DNA from: Candidatus Babelota bacterium
Lineage (GTDB): Bacteria > Babelota > Babeliae > Babelales > RVW-14
Assembly (NCBI GenBank): GCA_013289515.1
Contig: JABCZU010000011.1
Location: 1-49,750, forward strand
DNA length: 49,750 bases
Direction of reading: 5' to 3'
Shown: positions 43,431-49,750 of the stretch, in pieces
Numbering within the stretch: position 1 is the first letter of the stretch
How the letters are laid out: every line of letters starts with the position of its first letter
Program-made: the position numbers and the translations under genes
Notes under the pieces: model-generated
Seen by the model: only the letters and a program-made list of their open reading frames with translations
Told to the model about the DNA's origin: nothing
The model's database searches: none

Positions 43431-44099
43431 ATGTGTTACTCAGCAAACGCCAGTTTTTGGTCCGCCGTCATCTTAGCAGTCCTTGGCACCGTATCATTGC
43501 ATCAGACCAAGCTGTGGTCATTGCGCATGTTTGCAGCCATCCCGTTGCTCTTTGCGTTTCAGCAACTGGCAGAAGGCATTGTATGGCTGACCATTGATCA
43601 TCCAACCAATTTTGCACATACACCCGCAATCTATATGTTTTTATTTTTTGCGCTCATCGTCTGGCCAACATGGCTACCGATCTCATTGCTCCTTGCCGAA
43701 AAAAAGACTCGCGCCCGCATCTGCCTCGCCCTTCTGGCTTGTGCTGGTCTGGCAGTATCCGGCTATGCAATCATGATGCTTGGGCAATCAACACCCAGTG
43801 TTCATATTGGCGCGCGCAGTTTGTGTTACGATTTTGCATCGCCTGCTAACAGTTGGTTACAAGCTTTATGCCTTGTCGGTTATTGCATACCAACGCTGGT
43901 ACCATTTTTCGTGGCAACGCTTGCCTATGCGCCATTTCTTGGTATTGCAGCAATTATTGCGCTTGGTGCCACGCTAGCCTTTAAGTTTGTGGCATTTACG
44001 TCAGTGTGGTGCTTTTTTGCAGCAATTTTGAGTGTGCTTGTTATCATAAGCGTTATGATTCAGCAGCATAGAATTAAGAACGAGCAGGATAAGAGCTAA
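43431..44099 (+). CDS. Polytopic membrane protein, DUF6629-like
   Basis: The 222-residue protein begins MCYSANASFWSAVILAVLGT and has about seven membrane helices. The N-terminal CYSANASF and QQLAEGIVWLTID patterns recall the DUF6629 family, whose function is unknown. The predicted helices lie at about 8-25, 33-55, 63-83, 93-113, 138-165, 168-190 and 192-212. The ribosome-binding site is AAGGAG, 6 nt before the ATG. It stands alone between repeat-rich gaps. Transport or sensing is possible but not shown. Confidence 0.65.
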   Translation: MCYSANASFWSAVILAVLGTVSLHQTKLWSLRMFAAIPLLFAFQQLAEGIVWLTIDHPTNFAHTPAIYMFLFFALIVWPTWLPISLLLAEKKTRARICLALLACAGLAVSGYAIMMLGQSTPSVHIGARSLCYDFASPANSWLQALCLVGYCIPTLVPFFVATLAYAPFLGIAAIIALGATLAFKFVAFTSVWCFFAAILSVLVIISVMIQQHRIKNEQDKS

Positions 44100-44171
44100 G
44101 TTCTGTTGGGTTGTTGATAGTAAGATTTTTTTGATTAGCATTTTCTAGCTAACAAACAAGACATTTAATGT

Positions 44172-44392
44172 GGCCAGGACGTCGTCCCCGCCTTCGCACA
44201 TAGGCGCCAACTTAAGGAATTTGTTGAAGTTTTGATTTGTAGTGTGACATTTACTCTACTGGACGTCGTCCCCGACTTGATCGGGGATCCAGGCAATATA
44301 ATATCCTTAGAAAGATTATGTGATGAGTAAGAAAATTTATAGGACTTTTTATAAAAATGGCCTGGATCCCCGCCTTCGCGGGGACGACGTCC
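44172..44392. repeat. GGACGTCGTCCCCG palindromic repeats in a 367-bp gap
   Basis: Three units lie in 44100-44466: 44172-44197 (truncated), 44261-44294 (GGACGTCGTCCCCGACTTGA, then TCGGGGATCCAGGC) and 44360-44392 (the inverse of that sequence). The last two form a large inverted repeat about 65 bp apart. I see no gene in this gap. Confidence 0.75.
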
Positions 44393-44466
44393 GGTGAGGT
44401 TGTCTGTATTGTTACAAATAAAAACTCAACAAAACCTAGTCCAATGTTATTTTTATAAAGGAAAAT

Positions 44467-46191
44467 ATGATGAACCAGGGCTCAACACGCATTAAATACT
44501 ATGCATTGATAGTCATGCTCGGCATGGGCATGGTTCACACTACAACATATGCATCACTGTTAATTGTTAAGAAAACAGAAACGGGCTTTGCGCCGCTCGA
44601 TGATGCAGACAAAAAGCATAATGATGCAATGGCCTCAATGCTGTTAAAATACGAATGGCCTATGTGCATTGCCAATACAGATCTTACGGCTGACGAACAA
44701 AAAGAGCTGCTTGCACCAAACAAACCCAATGCCGAGGAGCTGTTTATACAAAAAAAACTTACTGAAAAATTCGGCCAGGACATCTATCACGTTGTCTTTA
44801 TCCCAACAACCGTGTATGAACTTTTTTGCTTATCTAAAGTGTCTGATGATTATGATACATCTCCCAGCAATGCTTTAGATGCTCAACAAAAGAAGCTTGA
44901 AACGGCTTTTCTTTCTGGTGTTAGGATAGACGGGTATCGTAGATCTAACATTTCTATCCAAGACATCATAAATACTCCTCATGAAAAAGCAGCCAATATT
45001 CGTAAGCGCATTTATAAGAGATATACAACAGAAAGCCGTTTCTTCTATGAGGATCAAGACAATGAATTTAATGAGACAGCTTTCTTCCATGTTAACCGAG
45101 CACTTGCTAGCGAGCTATTTAATTATTGTCCAGACCTTCAGCATTGTACAAGCACATCCCAAATATCAAAGGAATTTGAATCAAAGGCTCTTCAGTTCGC
45201 TGATCATGTGATGAAAAAATCTATCTATGGAGAGGAGGTCGAAGCACAGACTATTGCGTTAGATTACAAAGCAAAAGCAATGAACAAGGGATTGCTTTTT
45301 CGAGGAACGGATTCAATTAAGGTTGATCAGGGCAGAGAAACTCCGAAAACAAGCGTTCTTGAGAAAACAGGTTTGGATAATCCTGATATGAAATATCGGG
45401 GTGAACTTGCTGGAACAACAATTTATGAAGCGACCACGTTGAAAGATGTTGGTGGTGGGCATAAAAAGAAAACACTAAAGCCATATTCTCTATCATTTGG
45501 TAATTCTCTTTTTGCTGGGCGCAAGAAAGATAGCGGCGCAACCGCTTACACGTATCTTTGTAGAGGATCTTCTCTGGAATTTGTTGGTTATGTACTTTTT
45601 ATTGATAAGCAAGCCTACATACAACATCAATGCCACAATTTATTTTTTATCTCCCCGTTGGCACCTCTTGCTGCACTTTTCAATGGCGGCGAGTGGTTCC
45701 ACTCACGATCAAAAGTAGCGATTCCTTATAAAAAGGCCAAAAAAACTATAGCCATAGATGGTTTAAGTCGCGGTGGCACACTTTCAGATCCAACGGGGGT
45801 ATTACTCATTACGCGCAATCCACTGCACCATGCAGCACTGTTCTCAAAGTTTCTTGCCGATAACATGCAGGTCATCAATGGCAGCTCTGTGCAAAATCTA
45901 ACAGAGGTAGAGAGAAAGGCGTATGATGCCAAAATGAAAGAGTCTCAGGCCTTGGCTGGCAAATTTTATAAATCGGTAAAAACACTTGAGCGCTTTGCCA
46001 CGAAAGTTTCAGAAAAGTTTCATCACGACAAAGATGCCTTCAAGAAAAATTTGAAGCAACACCGCAAAGAGCGCCTGCATAAAGCAATAGCAGGACACAT
46101 AACCGCGAGCAAGCAAAGAAAACGTGCAATTGAAAGCAAACAAAAGGAACATGCGATTAAAAAAGCTGAAACTGCACCAAGCTCGGATTAA
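44467..46191 (+). CDS. Large secreted protein, unknown (possible ADP-ribosyltransferase-like core)
   Basis: I do not recognise this 574-residue protein. A signal peptide covers about residues 1-30 (YYALIVMLGMGMVHTTTYAS). The middle part (about 270-430) is the best-structured: LLFRGTD with R279, PYSLSFGNSLFAG with S341-x-S343, and FNGGEWFHSRS with E409. That order (Arg, Ser-x-Ser, Glu) recalls the R-S-E active site of arginine-type ADP-ribosyltransferase toxins, but spacing and fold are unproven. The C-terminal 100 residues are lysine-rich and helical. The N-terminal 250 residues show no motif. It stands alone downstream of a repeat cluster. A host-directed effector is plausible inference. Confidence 0.6.
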   Translation: MMNQGSTRIKYYALIVMLGMGMVHTTTYASLLIVKKTETGFAPLDDADKKHNDAMASMLLKYEWPMCIANTDLTADEQKELLAPNKPNAEELFIQKKLTEKFGQDIYHVVFIPTTVYELFCLSKVSDDYDTSPSNALDAQQKKLETAFLSGVRIDGYRRSNISIQDIINTPHEKAANIRKRIYKRYTTESRFFYEDQDNEFNETAFFHVNRALASELFNYCPDLQHCTSTSQISKEFESKALQFADHVMKKSIYGEEVEAQTIALDYKAKAMNKGLLFRGTDSIKVDQGRETPKTSVLEKTGLDNPDMKYRGELAGTTIYEATTLKDVGGGHKKKTLKPYSLSFGNSLFAGRKKDSGATAYTYLCRGSSLEFVGYVLFIDKQAYIQHQCHNLFFISPLAPLAALFNGGEWFHSRSKVAIPYKKAKKTIAIDGLSRGGTLSDPTGVLLITRNPLHHAALFSKFLADNMQVINGSSVQNLTEVERKAYDAKMKESQALAGKFYKSVKTLERFATKVSEKFHHDKDAFKKNLKQHRKERLHKAIAGHITASKQRKRAIESKQKEHAIKKAETAPSSD

Positions 46192-46251
46192 ACATAGAAG
46201 AACCAACAAGAGTAGGGTATGCTGTCGCGTTCGCCAAGTATCGTAGTATTG

Positions 46252-46629
46252 TTATAGCCCATCCTGTTGCTCAACAAAATGTAAAACATGCTCTGCCTCC
46301 TGGATTGCACGCTGGATATCGTCTGAACTCAACGGCTCGACTCCACTTTCCGGGTATCGGCCAGCAGTTGCATATGGACTTAATTCTACTGCTGTCGACA
46401 AGAACACGCCAAATGCCACATCAAATTGCATACATATTTTTGTTAACTCTATAAGATCATGCGTTTTTCTTGGCGGTTGTTTGTGGAGAGCCAAAAAGCC
46501 CTTAAGAGCTTTTTCTACACATTGCTGTGTATGGTAAGAAGCTATAGTTATGAGTTTTTCAACGCAAAGAATCTTGGACGCTTTCAGATCATCATGCGCA
46601 ATAAGAAGCCATTGTTTATGCTTTTGCAT
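46252..46629 (-). CDS. HEPN-domain protein (toxin of a HEPN/MNT pair)
   Basis: The 125-residue helical protein fits the HEPN family. It has LIAHDDLKASKIL at the start, then YHTQQCVEKALKGFLALHKQPPRKTHDLIELT and, near residue 92, GRYPE. HEPN RNases have an R-x4-6-H motif; here R and H occur in PPRKTHD with a shorter spacing (R-K-T-H), so catalysis is uncertain. The gene overlaps its upstream neighbour by 14 bp on the same strand. Known pairs act as toxin-antitoxin or RNA-directed systems; the activity here is inferred. Confidence 0.8.
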   Translation of the reverse strand: MQKHKQWLLIAHDDLKASKILCVEKLITIASYHTQQCVEKALKGFLALHKQPPRKTHDLIELTKICMQFDVAFGVFLSTAVELSPYATAGRYPESGVEPLSSDDIQRAIQEAEHVLHFVEQQDGL

Positions 46630-46936
46630 ACAGTTGCTTTCCCTGGCGTTTAATCTTATAGATCAGTGTTGATATATCCTCTGAATTTTTTTCAAACTCA
46701 TCTTTGGTATACACAAGAATATTTTTAGAACCATCAACATCCATGAGTGCCCTGTATCCTTCAGACATAAGTTTATGACGAGGCGCATCTGCTTTATCGA
46801 TAACTATTAGAAGGTCAAGATCATCATCTTCATCAGGGTGGCCCCAAGCGTAAGGACCAAATATATAGATTGATTGCGGATTGAAAGTTTGTACTAATTG
46901 TTTTTTTATTATCTCAAAATCTTTATTACTGACCAT
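46616..46936 (-). CDS. MNT-type minimal nucleotidyltransferase (antitoxin of a HEPN/MNT pair)
   Basis: The 106-residue protein has the Pol-beta nucleotidyltransferase core: IYIFGPYAWGHPDEDDDLDLLIVI matches the GSxxxG(x)nDxD pattern, with the metal-binding D-x-D (DLDLL). The usual GS is GP here. MNT partners modify, for example AMPylate, or bind the HEPN toxin. The start is in ATTGTTTTTCTCC context upstream; AAGGAG is seen on the coding strand. It precedes and overlaps the HEPN gene by 14 bp. Confidence 0.85.
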   Translation of the reverse strand: MVSNKDFEIIKKQLVQTFNPQSIYIFGPYAWGHPDEDDDLDLLIVIDKADAPRHKLMSEGYRALMDVDGSKNILVYTKDEFEKNSEDISTLIYKIKRQGKQLYAKA

Positions 46937-47031
46937 TGTTTTTCTCCTTAAGTACCTTTATCTTCTGGTGTATGCTGTTATCAGGATAAAGAAGATAGCA
47001 CGACCAATAAACAAAGTAAAAAGGATCCCGC

Positions 47032-47787
47032 ATGACACAAACACCGCGGTCATACGTATATATCGCCAATTGGAAAATGTATTTTACCTTTCAAGAGGCA
47101 ACTGCATGGGTAGAGCAGCACGGTAAACAGCTTGAAGAACTTGCCGCTCAGGAAAACGCCAAAATAATCCTAGCCCCCTCCATGAGTGCGCTACAGAGCA
47201 TAACCACTCATTTTCAGAATACGCCAATCAACACAGCAGCCCAGGATTGCTCTGACCGTACAACGGGGGCCTTCACCGGACAAAACTCAGCCAGGGATAT
47301 TGCATCAATTGGCGCCACTTTTTGCATCATCGGCCATAGTGAACGCCGGACCTTGCAGGGAGACACCGATGCTGCTATCGCTCAGAAATGCAGCAATCTA
47401 TTACAATCCGGCATTACACCAATCCTATGCATTGGCGAATCGGCACAGGACCGTGCCAGTGGCCAAACCCTGCAGGTTTTACAGGCGCAGCTCAGCTGGG
47501 TATCGTCAATGCCCTTTATCTCATCAACGGCTAGCATCCCATTGCTTATTGCCTATGAACCGGTGTGGGCTATCGGCACCGGTCAAGTGCCAACCTTAGC
47601 AGAATTAACCACTGTTTTTAGCTGGCTTAAAACGATCGGTCTTCCTTCTGGCACACGCTTATTATACGGTGGCAGCGTCACCAGTAAGACCATTGCCAGT
47701 CCTAAATCTTGCCCACTCATTGATGGTTTTTTAATCGGCGGTGCAAGTTTAGACTTTCAAGAATTTAAAAACCTAGTACACTATTAA
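47032..47787 (+). CDS. tpiA: Triosephosphate isomerase
   Basis: The 251-residue TIM-barrel enzyme interconverts dihydroxyacetone phosphate and glyceraldehyde-3-phosphate. The active site is complete: IANWKM (Lys), FCIIGHSERR (His, proton relay) and AYEPVWAIGTGQVP (Glu, flexible loop 6), and the phosphate loop LLYGGSVTSK. Length is normal. secG follows after about 50 bp, the order tpiA-secG seen in many bacteria, and gluconeogenesis is supported by ppsA elsewhere in the window. Confidence 0.97.
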   Translation: MTQTPRSYVYIANWKMYFTFQEATAWVEQHGKQLEELAAQENAKIILAPSMSALQSITTHFQNTPINTAAQDCSDRTTGAFTGQNSARDIASIGATFCIIGHSERRTLQGDTDAAIAQKCSNLLQSGITPILCIGESAQDRASGQTLQVLQAQLSWVSSMPFISSTASIPLLIAYEPVWAIGTGQVPTLAELTTVFSWLKTIGLPSGTRLLYGGSVTSKTIASPKSCPLIDGFLIGGASLDFQEFKNLVHY

Positions 47788-47837
47788 GATAATGTAAATT
47801 TCCGGCAAAAAACTTCACTTTGATTAAGCGAGGAACA

Positions 47838-48245
47838 ATGTTTACGCTTCTAATGATTCTTTTTATTTTCTTGTGCTTCTTTTTGGCAGTCATTATCCTC
47901 ATTCAACAAGGCAAGGGCGACCTTGGTGTTGGTAGCATGAGCGGTAGCCAAATGTTGTTTGGTGGCTCAGGAGGACAAGGCTTCTTTGAAAAAACTACAT
48001 GGGCTATGGGTGCACTATTTATTTTTGGCTCACTAGGTCTTGCTATGCTTAAATCAAAGGAAGTGCGCAGGTCCGTTCTTGATGATGCCATTGCAACCGC
48101 AACAACTCGAAGCACAGGTTCACCTGTCAAACCAGTAAAGGCCGGTTCACACGATGCTGTGCAAGACCTTGATAGCGACCAGGATCAAGATGCGCCGTTA
48201 CAGGATGTAACGCCATCAACAAATGAGTCCCAAGACGCTGCGTAA
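47838..48245 (+). CDS. secG: Preprotein translocase subunit SecG
   Basis: The 135-residue membrane protein has two helices (about 1-22 and 53-70) and between them the family signature LIQQGKGDLGVGSMSGSQ with LFGGSGGQGFFEKTTW. SecG assists SecYE in protein export. The start is the ATG at 47838 behind GCGAGGAACA; the frame opens at a TTG at 47820. The C-terminal 60 residues are D/Q/S/T-rich and longer than in many SecG proteins. The numerous secreted proteins in this window depend on the Sec pathway. Confidence 0.93.
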   Translation: MFTLLMILFIFLCFFLAVIILIQQGKGDLGVGSMSGSQMLFGGSGGQGFFEKTTWAMGALFIFGSLGLAMLKSKEVRRSVLDDAIATATTRSTGSPVKPVKAGSHDAVQDLDSDQDQDAPLQDVTPSTNESQDAA

Positions 48246-48290
48246 GCAACAATTTTGTGCTTAACACGGTAGCAAAATGAGGAGTCTGGA

Positions 48291-49067
48291 GTGCTTGTAG
48301 CATGGATTGATGCCTTAGGTTCTTTTGCCATTGACACGTGCCGGCGCATGGGCGGCTTTGGCATGTTTGCCTATGAAGCAATGGCTGTGCTTTTTACTAC
48401 TAAACTTAAGACAAAAAAAGTTTTCTATCAGATTAATTATATCGGCATCAATTCACTGGGCATTGTCTGTTTAGTTGGTGCCACTGTCGGCGCCGTTTTA
48501 GCCCTGCAAAGCTATATTGGACTTGCACGCTTTGGCTCAACACAATACATTGGCCCCATTGTTTTTCTAGCCATGACACGTGAGTTTGGCCCCGTCTTCA
48601 CCGCCATCATGGTCATTGGGCGTGCAGGGTCGGCTATGACCGCAGAGCTTGGCAGCATGCGCATTAGTGAGCAGATAGAAGCCTTACAAACACTGTGCAT
48701 CGATCCGGTGCAATATCTTGTGGTACCACGTATCGTTGCATCCACTATCATCCTTTCCTTTCTTTCTATTTTCTGTACCCTGTGCGGCACACTTGCTGGA
48801 TACATGACTGCTGTGTATGTACTTAATATCAGTGGCGAAATGTACATGGAAACAATACGCTCAAATGTTGAACTTTCTGATATCGTAAACGGCCTTATCA
48901 AAGCAGTTATTTTCGGCTTTCTATTTTCCGTCATAGCAACCTATAAAGGGTTCTTTACCAAAGGCGGCGCACGCGGCCTTGGTCTTGCCACCACACAAAG
49001 CGTTGTGTACGCTAACGTTACCATTATCATTGCTGATTACATTCTTACCTCGTTGATGTTCCGATGA
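48291..49067 (+). CDS. mlaE: MlaE-type ABC transporter permease
   Basis: The 258-residue inner-membrane permease belongs to the Mla system, which moves phospholipids between outer and inner membranes. Family marks are ALQSYIGLARFG, VFLAMTREFGPVFTAIMVIG, GRAGSAMTAELGSMRISEQI and EALQTLCIDPVQYLVVPR. About five to six helices are present. The start is a GTG at 48291 behind GAGGAGTCTGGA. It overlaps mlaF by 4 bp (ATGA). The Mla system supports the case for a double membrane. Confidence 0.93.
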   Translation: MLVAWIDALGSFAIDTCRRMGGFGMFAYEAMAVLFTTKLKTKKVFYQINYIGINSLGIVCLVGATVGAVLALQSYIGLARFGSTQYIGPIVFLAMTREFGPVFTAIMVIGRAGSAMTAELGSMRISEQIEALQTLCIDPVQYLVVPRIVASTIILSFLSIFCTLCGTLAGYMTAVYVLNISGEMYMETIRSNVELSDIVNGLIKAVIFGFLFSVIATYKGFFTKGGARGLGLATTQSVVYANVTIIIADYILTSLMFR

Positions 49068-49750
49068 TAGAGATAAAAAATTTAAAAAAAGCCTTCGGGC
49101 CAAAAGTTATTACCAACGATCTCTCACTCACCGTTGATGACGGTGAATTTTTAGTCATCATTGGACGCTCAGGCGAAGGTAAATCGGTCCTGCTCAAGCA
49201 GATGGTTGGACTCATTGACGCTGACAGTGGGAGCGTTATCATCAATGATATTGATGTCACGCAAAAACGGGGTCGCGCCAAGCAAGATATCTTTCATATT
49301 TGTGGATACGTCTTTCAATTTGCAGCACTCATTGATTCGCTTAACGTGCTGGAAAATGTGGGCATTACACTCCTGGAAGAGGGCAAAGACCTGGATGAAG
49401 TAACGCCGCTGGTCGTGGCAAAAATAGAAAATGTTGGGTTGAGCCAAGATGTTCTTGAGAAGTTTCCTGATGAATTATCAGGCGGTATGAAAAAGCGCGT
49501 GGGACTTGCACGCACGCTTATGCTCAGCCCTCAGGTGATTTTGTATGATGAGCCAACCACTGGTCTTGACCCCATCACCACACATCTTATTCATGAGCTT
49601 ATTGTAAAGACGCACAAAGAACAAAAAACAACCACAATTGTTATCTCGCACGATATAGAGATCTTTAAATATGCCACCCAGGTTGCCATGCTACATGAAG
49701 GCAAGATTGTGTACAAAGGGCCTGCCGCTTCTATCTGGGACTGCAAAGAT
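49064..49750 (+). CDS. mlaF: MlaF-type ABC transporter ATP-binding protein (runs off window)
   Basis: The first 229 residues are in the window. They contain Walker A (GRSGEGKS), the Q-loop region VFQFAALIDSLNVLENV, the ABC signature LSGGMKKRVGLARTL, Walker B with the catalytic glutamate (VILYDEPTTGLDP) and the H-loop (VISHD). It powers the MlaE permease. The gene starts inside the stop of mlaE. The C-terminal end lies beyond the window. Confidence 0.95.
   Translation, partial: MIEIKNLKKAFGPKVITNDLSLTVDDGEFLVIIGRSGEGKSVLLKQMVGLIDADSGSVIINDIDVTQKRGRAKQDIFHICGYVFQFAALIDSLNVLENVGITLLEEGKDLDEVTPLVVAKIENVGLSQDVLEKFPDELSGGMKKRVGLARTLMLSPQVILYDEPTTGLDPITTHLIHELIVKTHKEQKTTTIVISHDIEIFKYATQVAMLHEGKIVYKGPAASIWDCKD

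Overview
The window looks like a piece of chromosome from a Gram-negative, host-associated bacterium with a reduced, repeat-rich genome. Housekeeping genes (gyrB, tadA, a DksA/TraR-type zinc-finger gene, tRNA-Thr, rpsI, glmS, putP, ppsA, mreB, tpiA, secG, mlaE, mlaF) are interleaved with about ten secreted ankyrin-repeat proteins. It also carries toxin-antitoxin pairs, Rpn-family nuclease genes and many short palindromic repeats. Signal peptides on almost every unknown protein, an apparent outer-membrane barrel and MlaEF point to a double membrane. My best guess is an intracellular symbiont of protists such as Candidatus Dependentiae (TM6). That is inference from gene content, not a phylogenetic result.

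Layout. 0-1.1 kb: a truncated ankyrin + Rpn-nuclease module that is a diverged copy of the module at 21-22.9 kb, joined head-on to the 3' remnant of another Rpn gene. 1.4-6.4 kb: three secreted ankyrin or ankyrin-like proteins. 6.5-14.1 kb: core genes gyrB(-), tadA, DksA-like, tRNA-Thr(CGT), rpsI, glmS, putP. 14.1-22.9 kb: secreted ankyrin proteins, a glycosyltransferase and an intact Rpn nuclease. 23.1-25.6 kb: phosphoenolpyruvate synthase carrying an in-frame palindromic-repeat insert. 25.6-27.5 kb: an ankyrin protein and a small secreted protein. 27.7-29.8 kb: a three-gene, translationally coupled Fo-like membrane module (AtpR-like, subunit a, four-hairpin subunit c) with no F1 genes beside it. 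29.9-30.6 kb: a HigBA-type toxin-antitoxin pair. 30.7-33.0 kb: three tandem cysteine-rich secreted paralogues, two of them behind nearly identical 79-bp leaders. 33.0-37.3 kb: a glycosyltransferase, an acylphosphatase-like protein without catalytic residues, a secreted ATP-grasp-like protein and a secreted FAD oxidoreductase. 37.5-42.5 kb: a MazG-like pyrophosphohydrolase, an M49 peptidase, mreB and a putative outer-membrane barrel. 42.6-46.9 kb: unknown secreted and membrane proteins and a HEPN/MNT pair. 47.0-49.75 kb: tpiA, secG, mlaE and mlaF, the last cut by the window end.

How they work together. The core genes serve DNA topology, translation, amino-sugar synthesis, gluconeogenesis/glycolysis, secretion and lipid transport at the envelope. 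The accessory genes mostly encode exported proteins with host-interaction architecture (ankyrin repeats, cysteine-rich proteins, exported enzymes). The strongest candidate for something undescribed is the Fo module at 27.7-29.8 kb. Its subunit c is a single 319-residue chain of four c-type hairpins, with a glutamate retained in each at about 80-residue spacing, and the gene order resembles the R-B-E core of Na+-type N-ATPase operons but without the catalytic F1 genes. The second theme is that short palindromic repeats occur both between genes and in frame inside genes (ppsA, two glycosyltransferases, an ankyrin gene, the ATP-grasp gene, and the 3' end of another ankyrin gene), as Rickettsia palindromic elements do.
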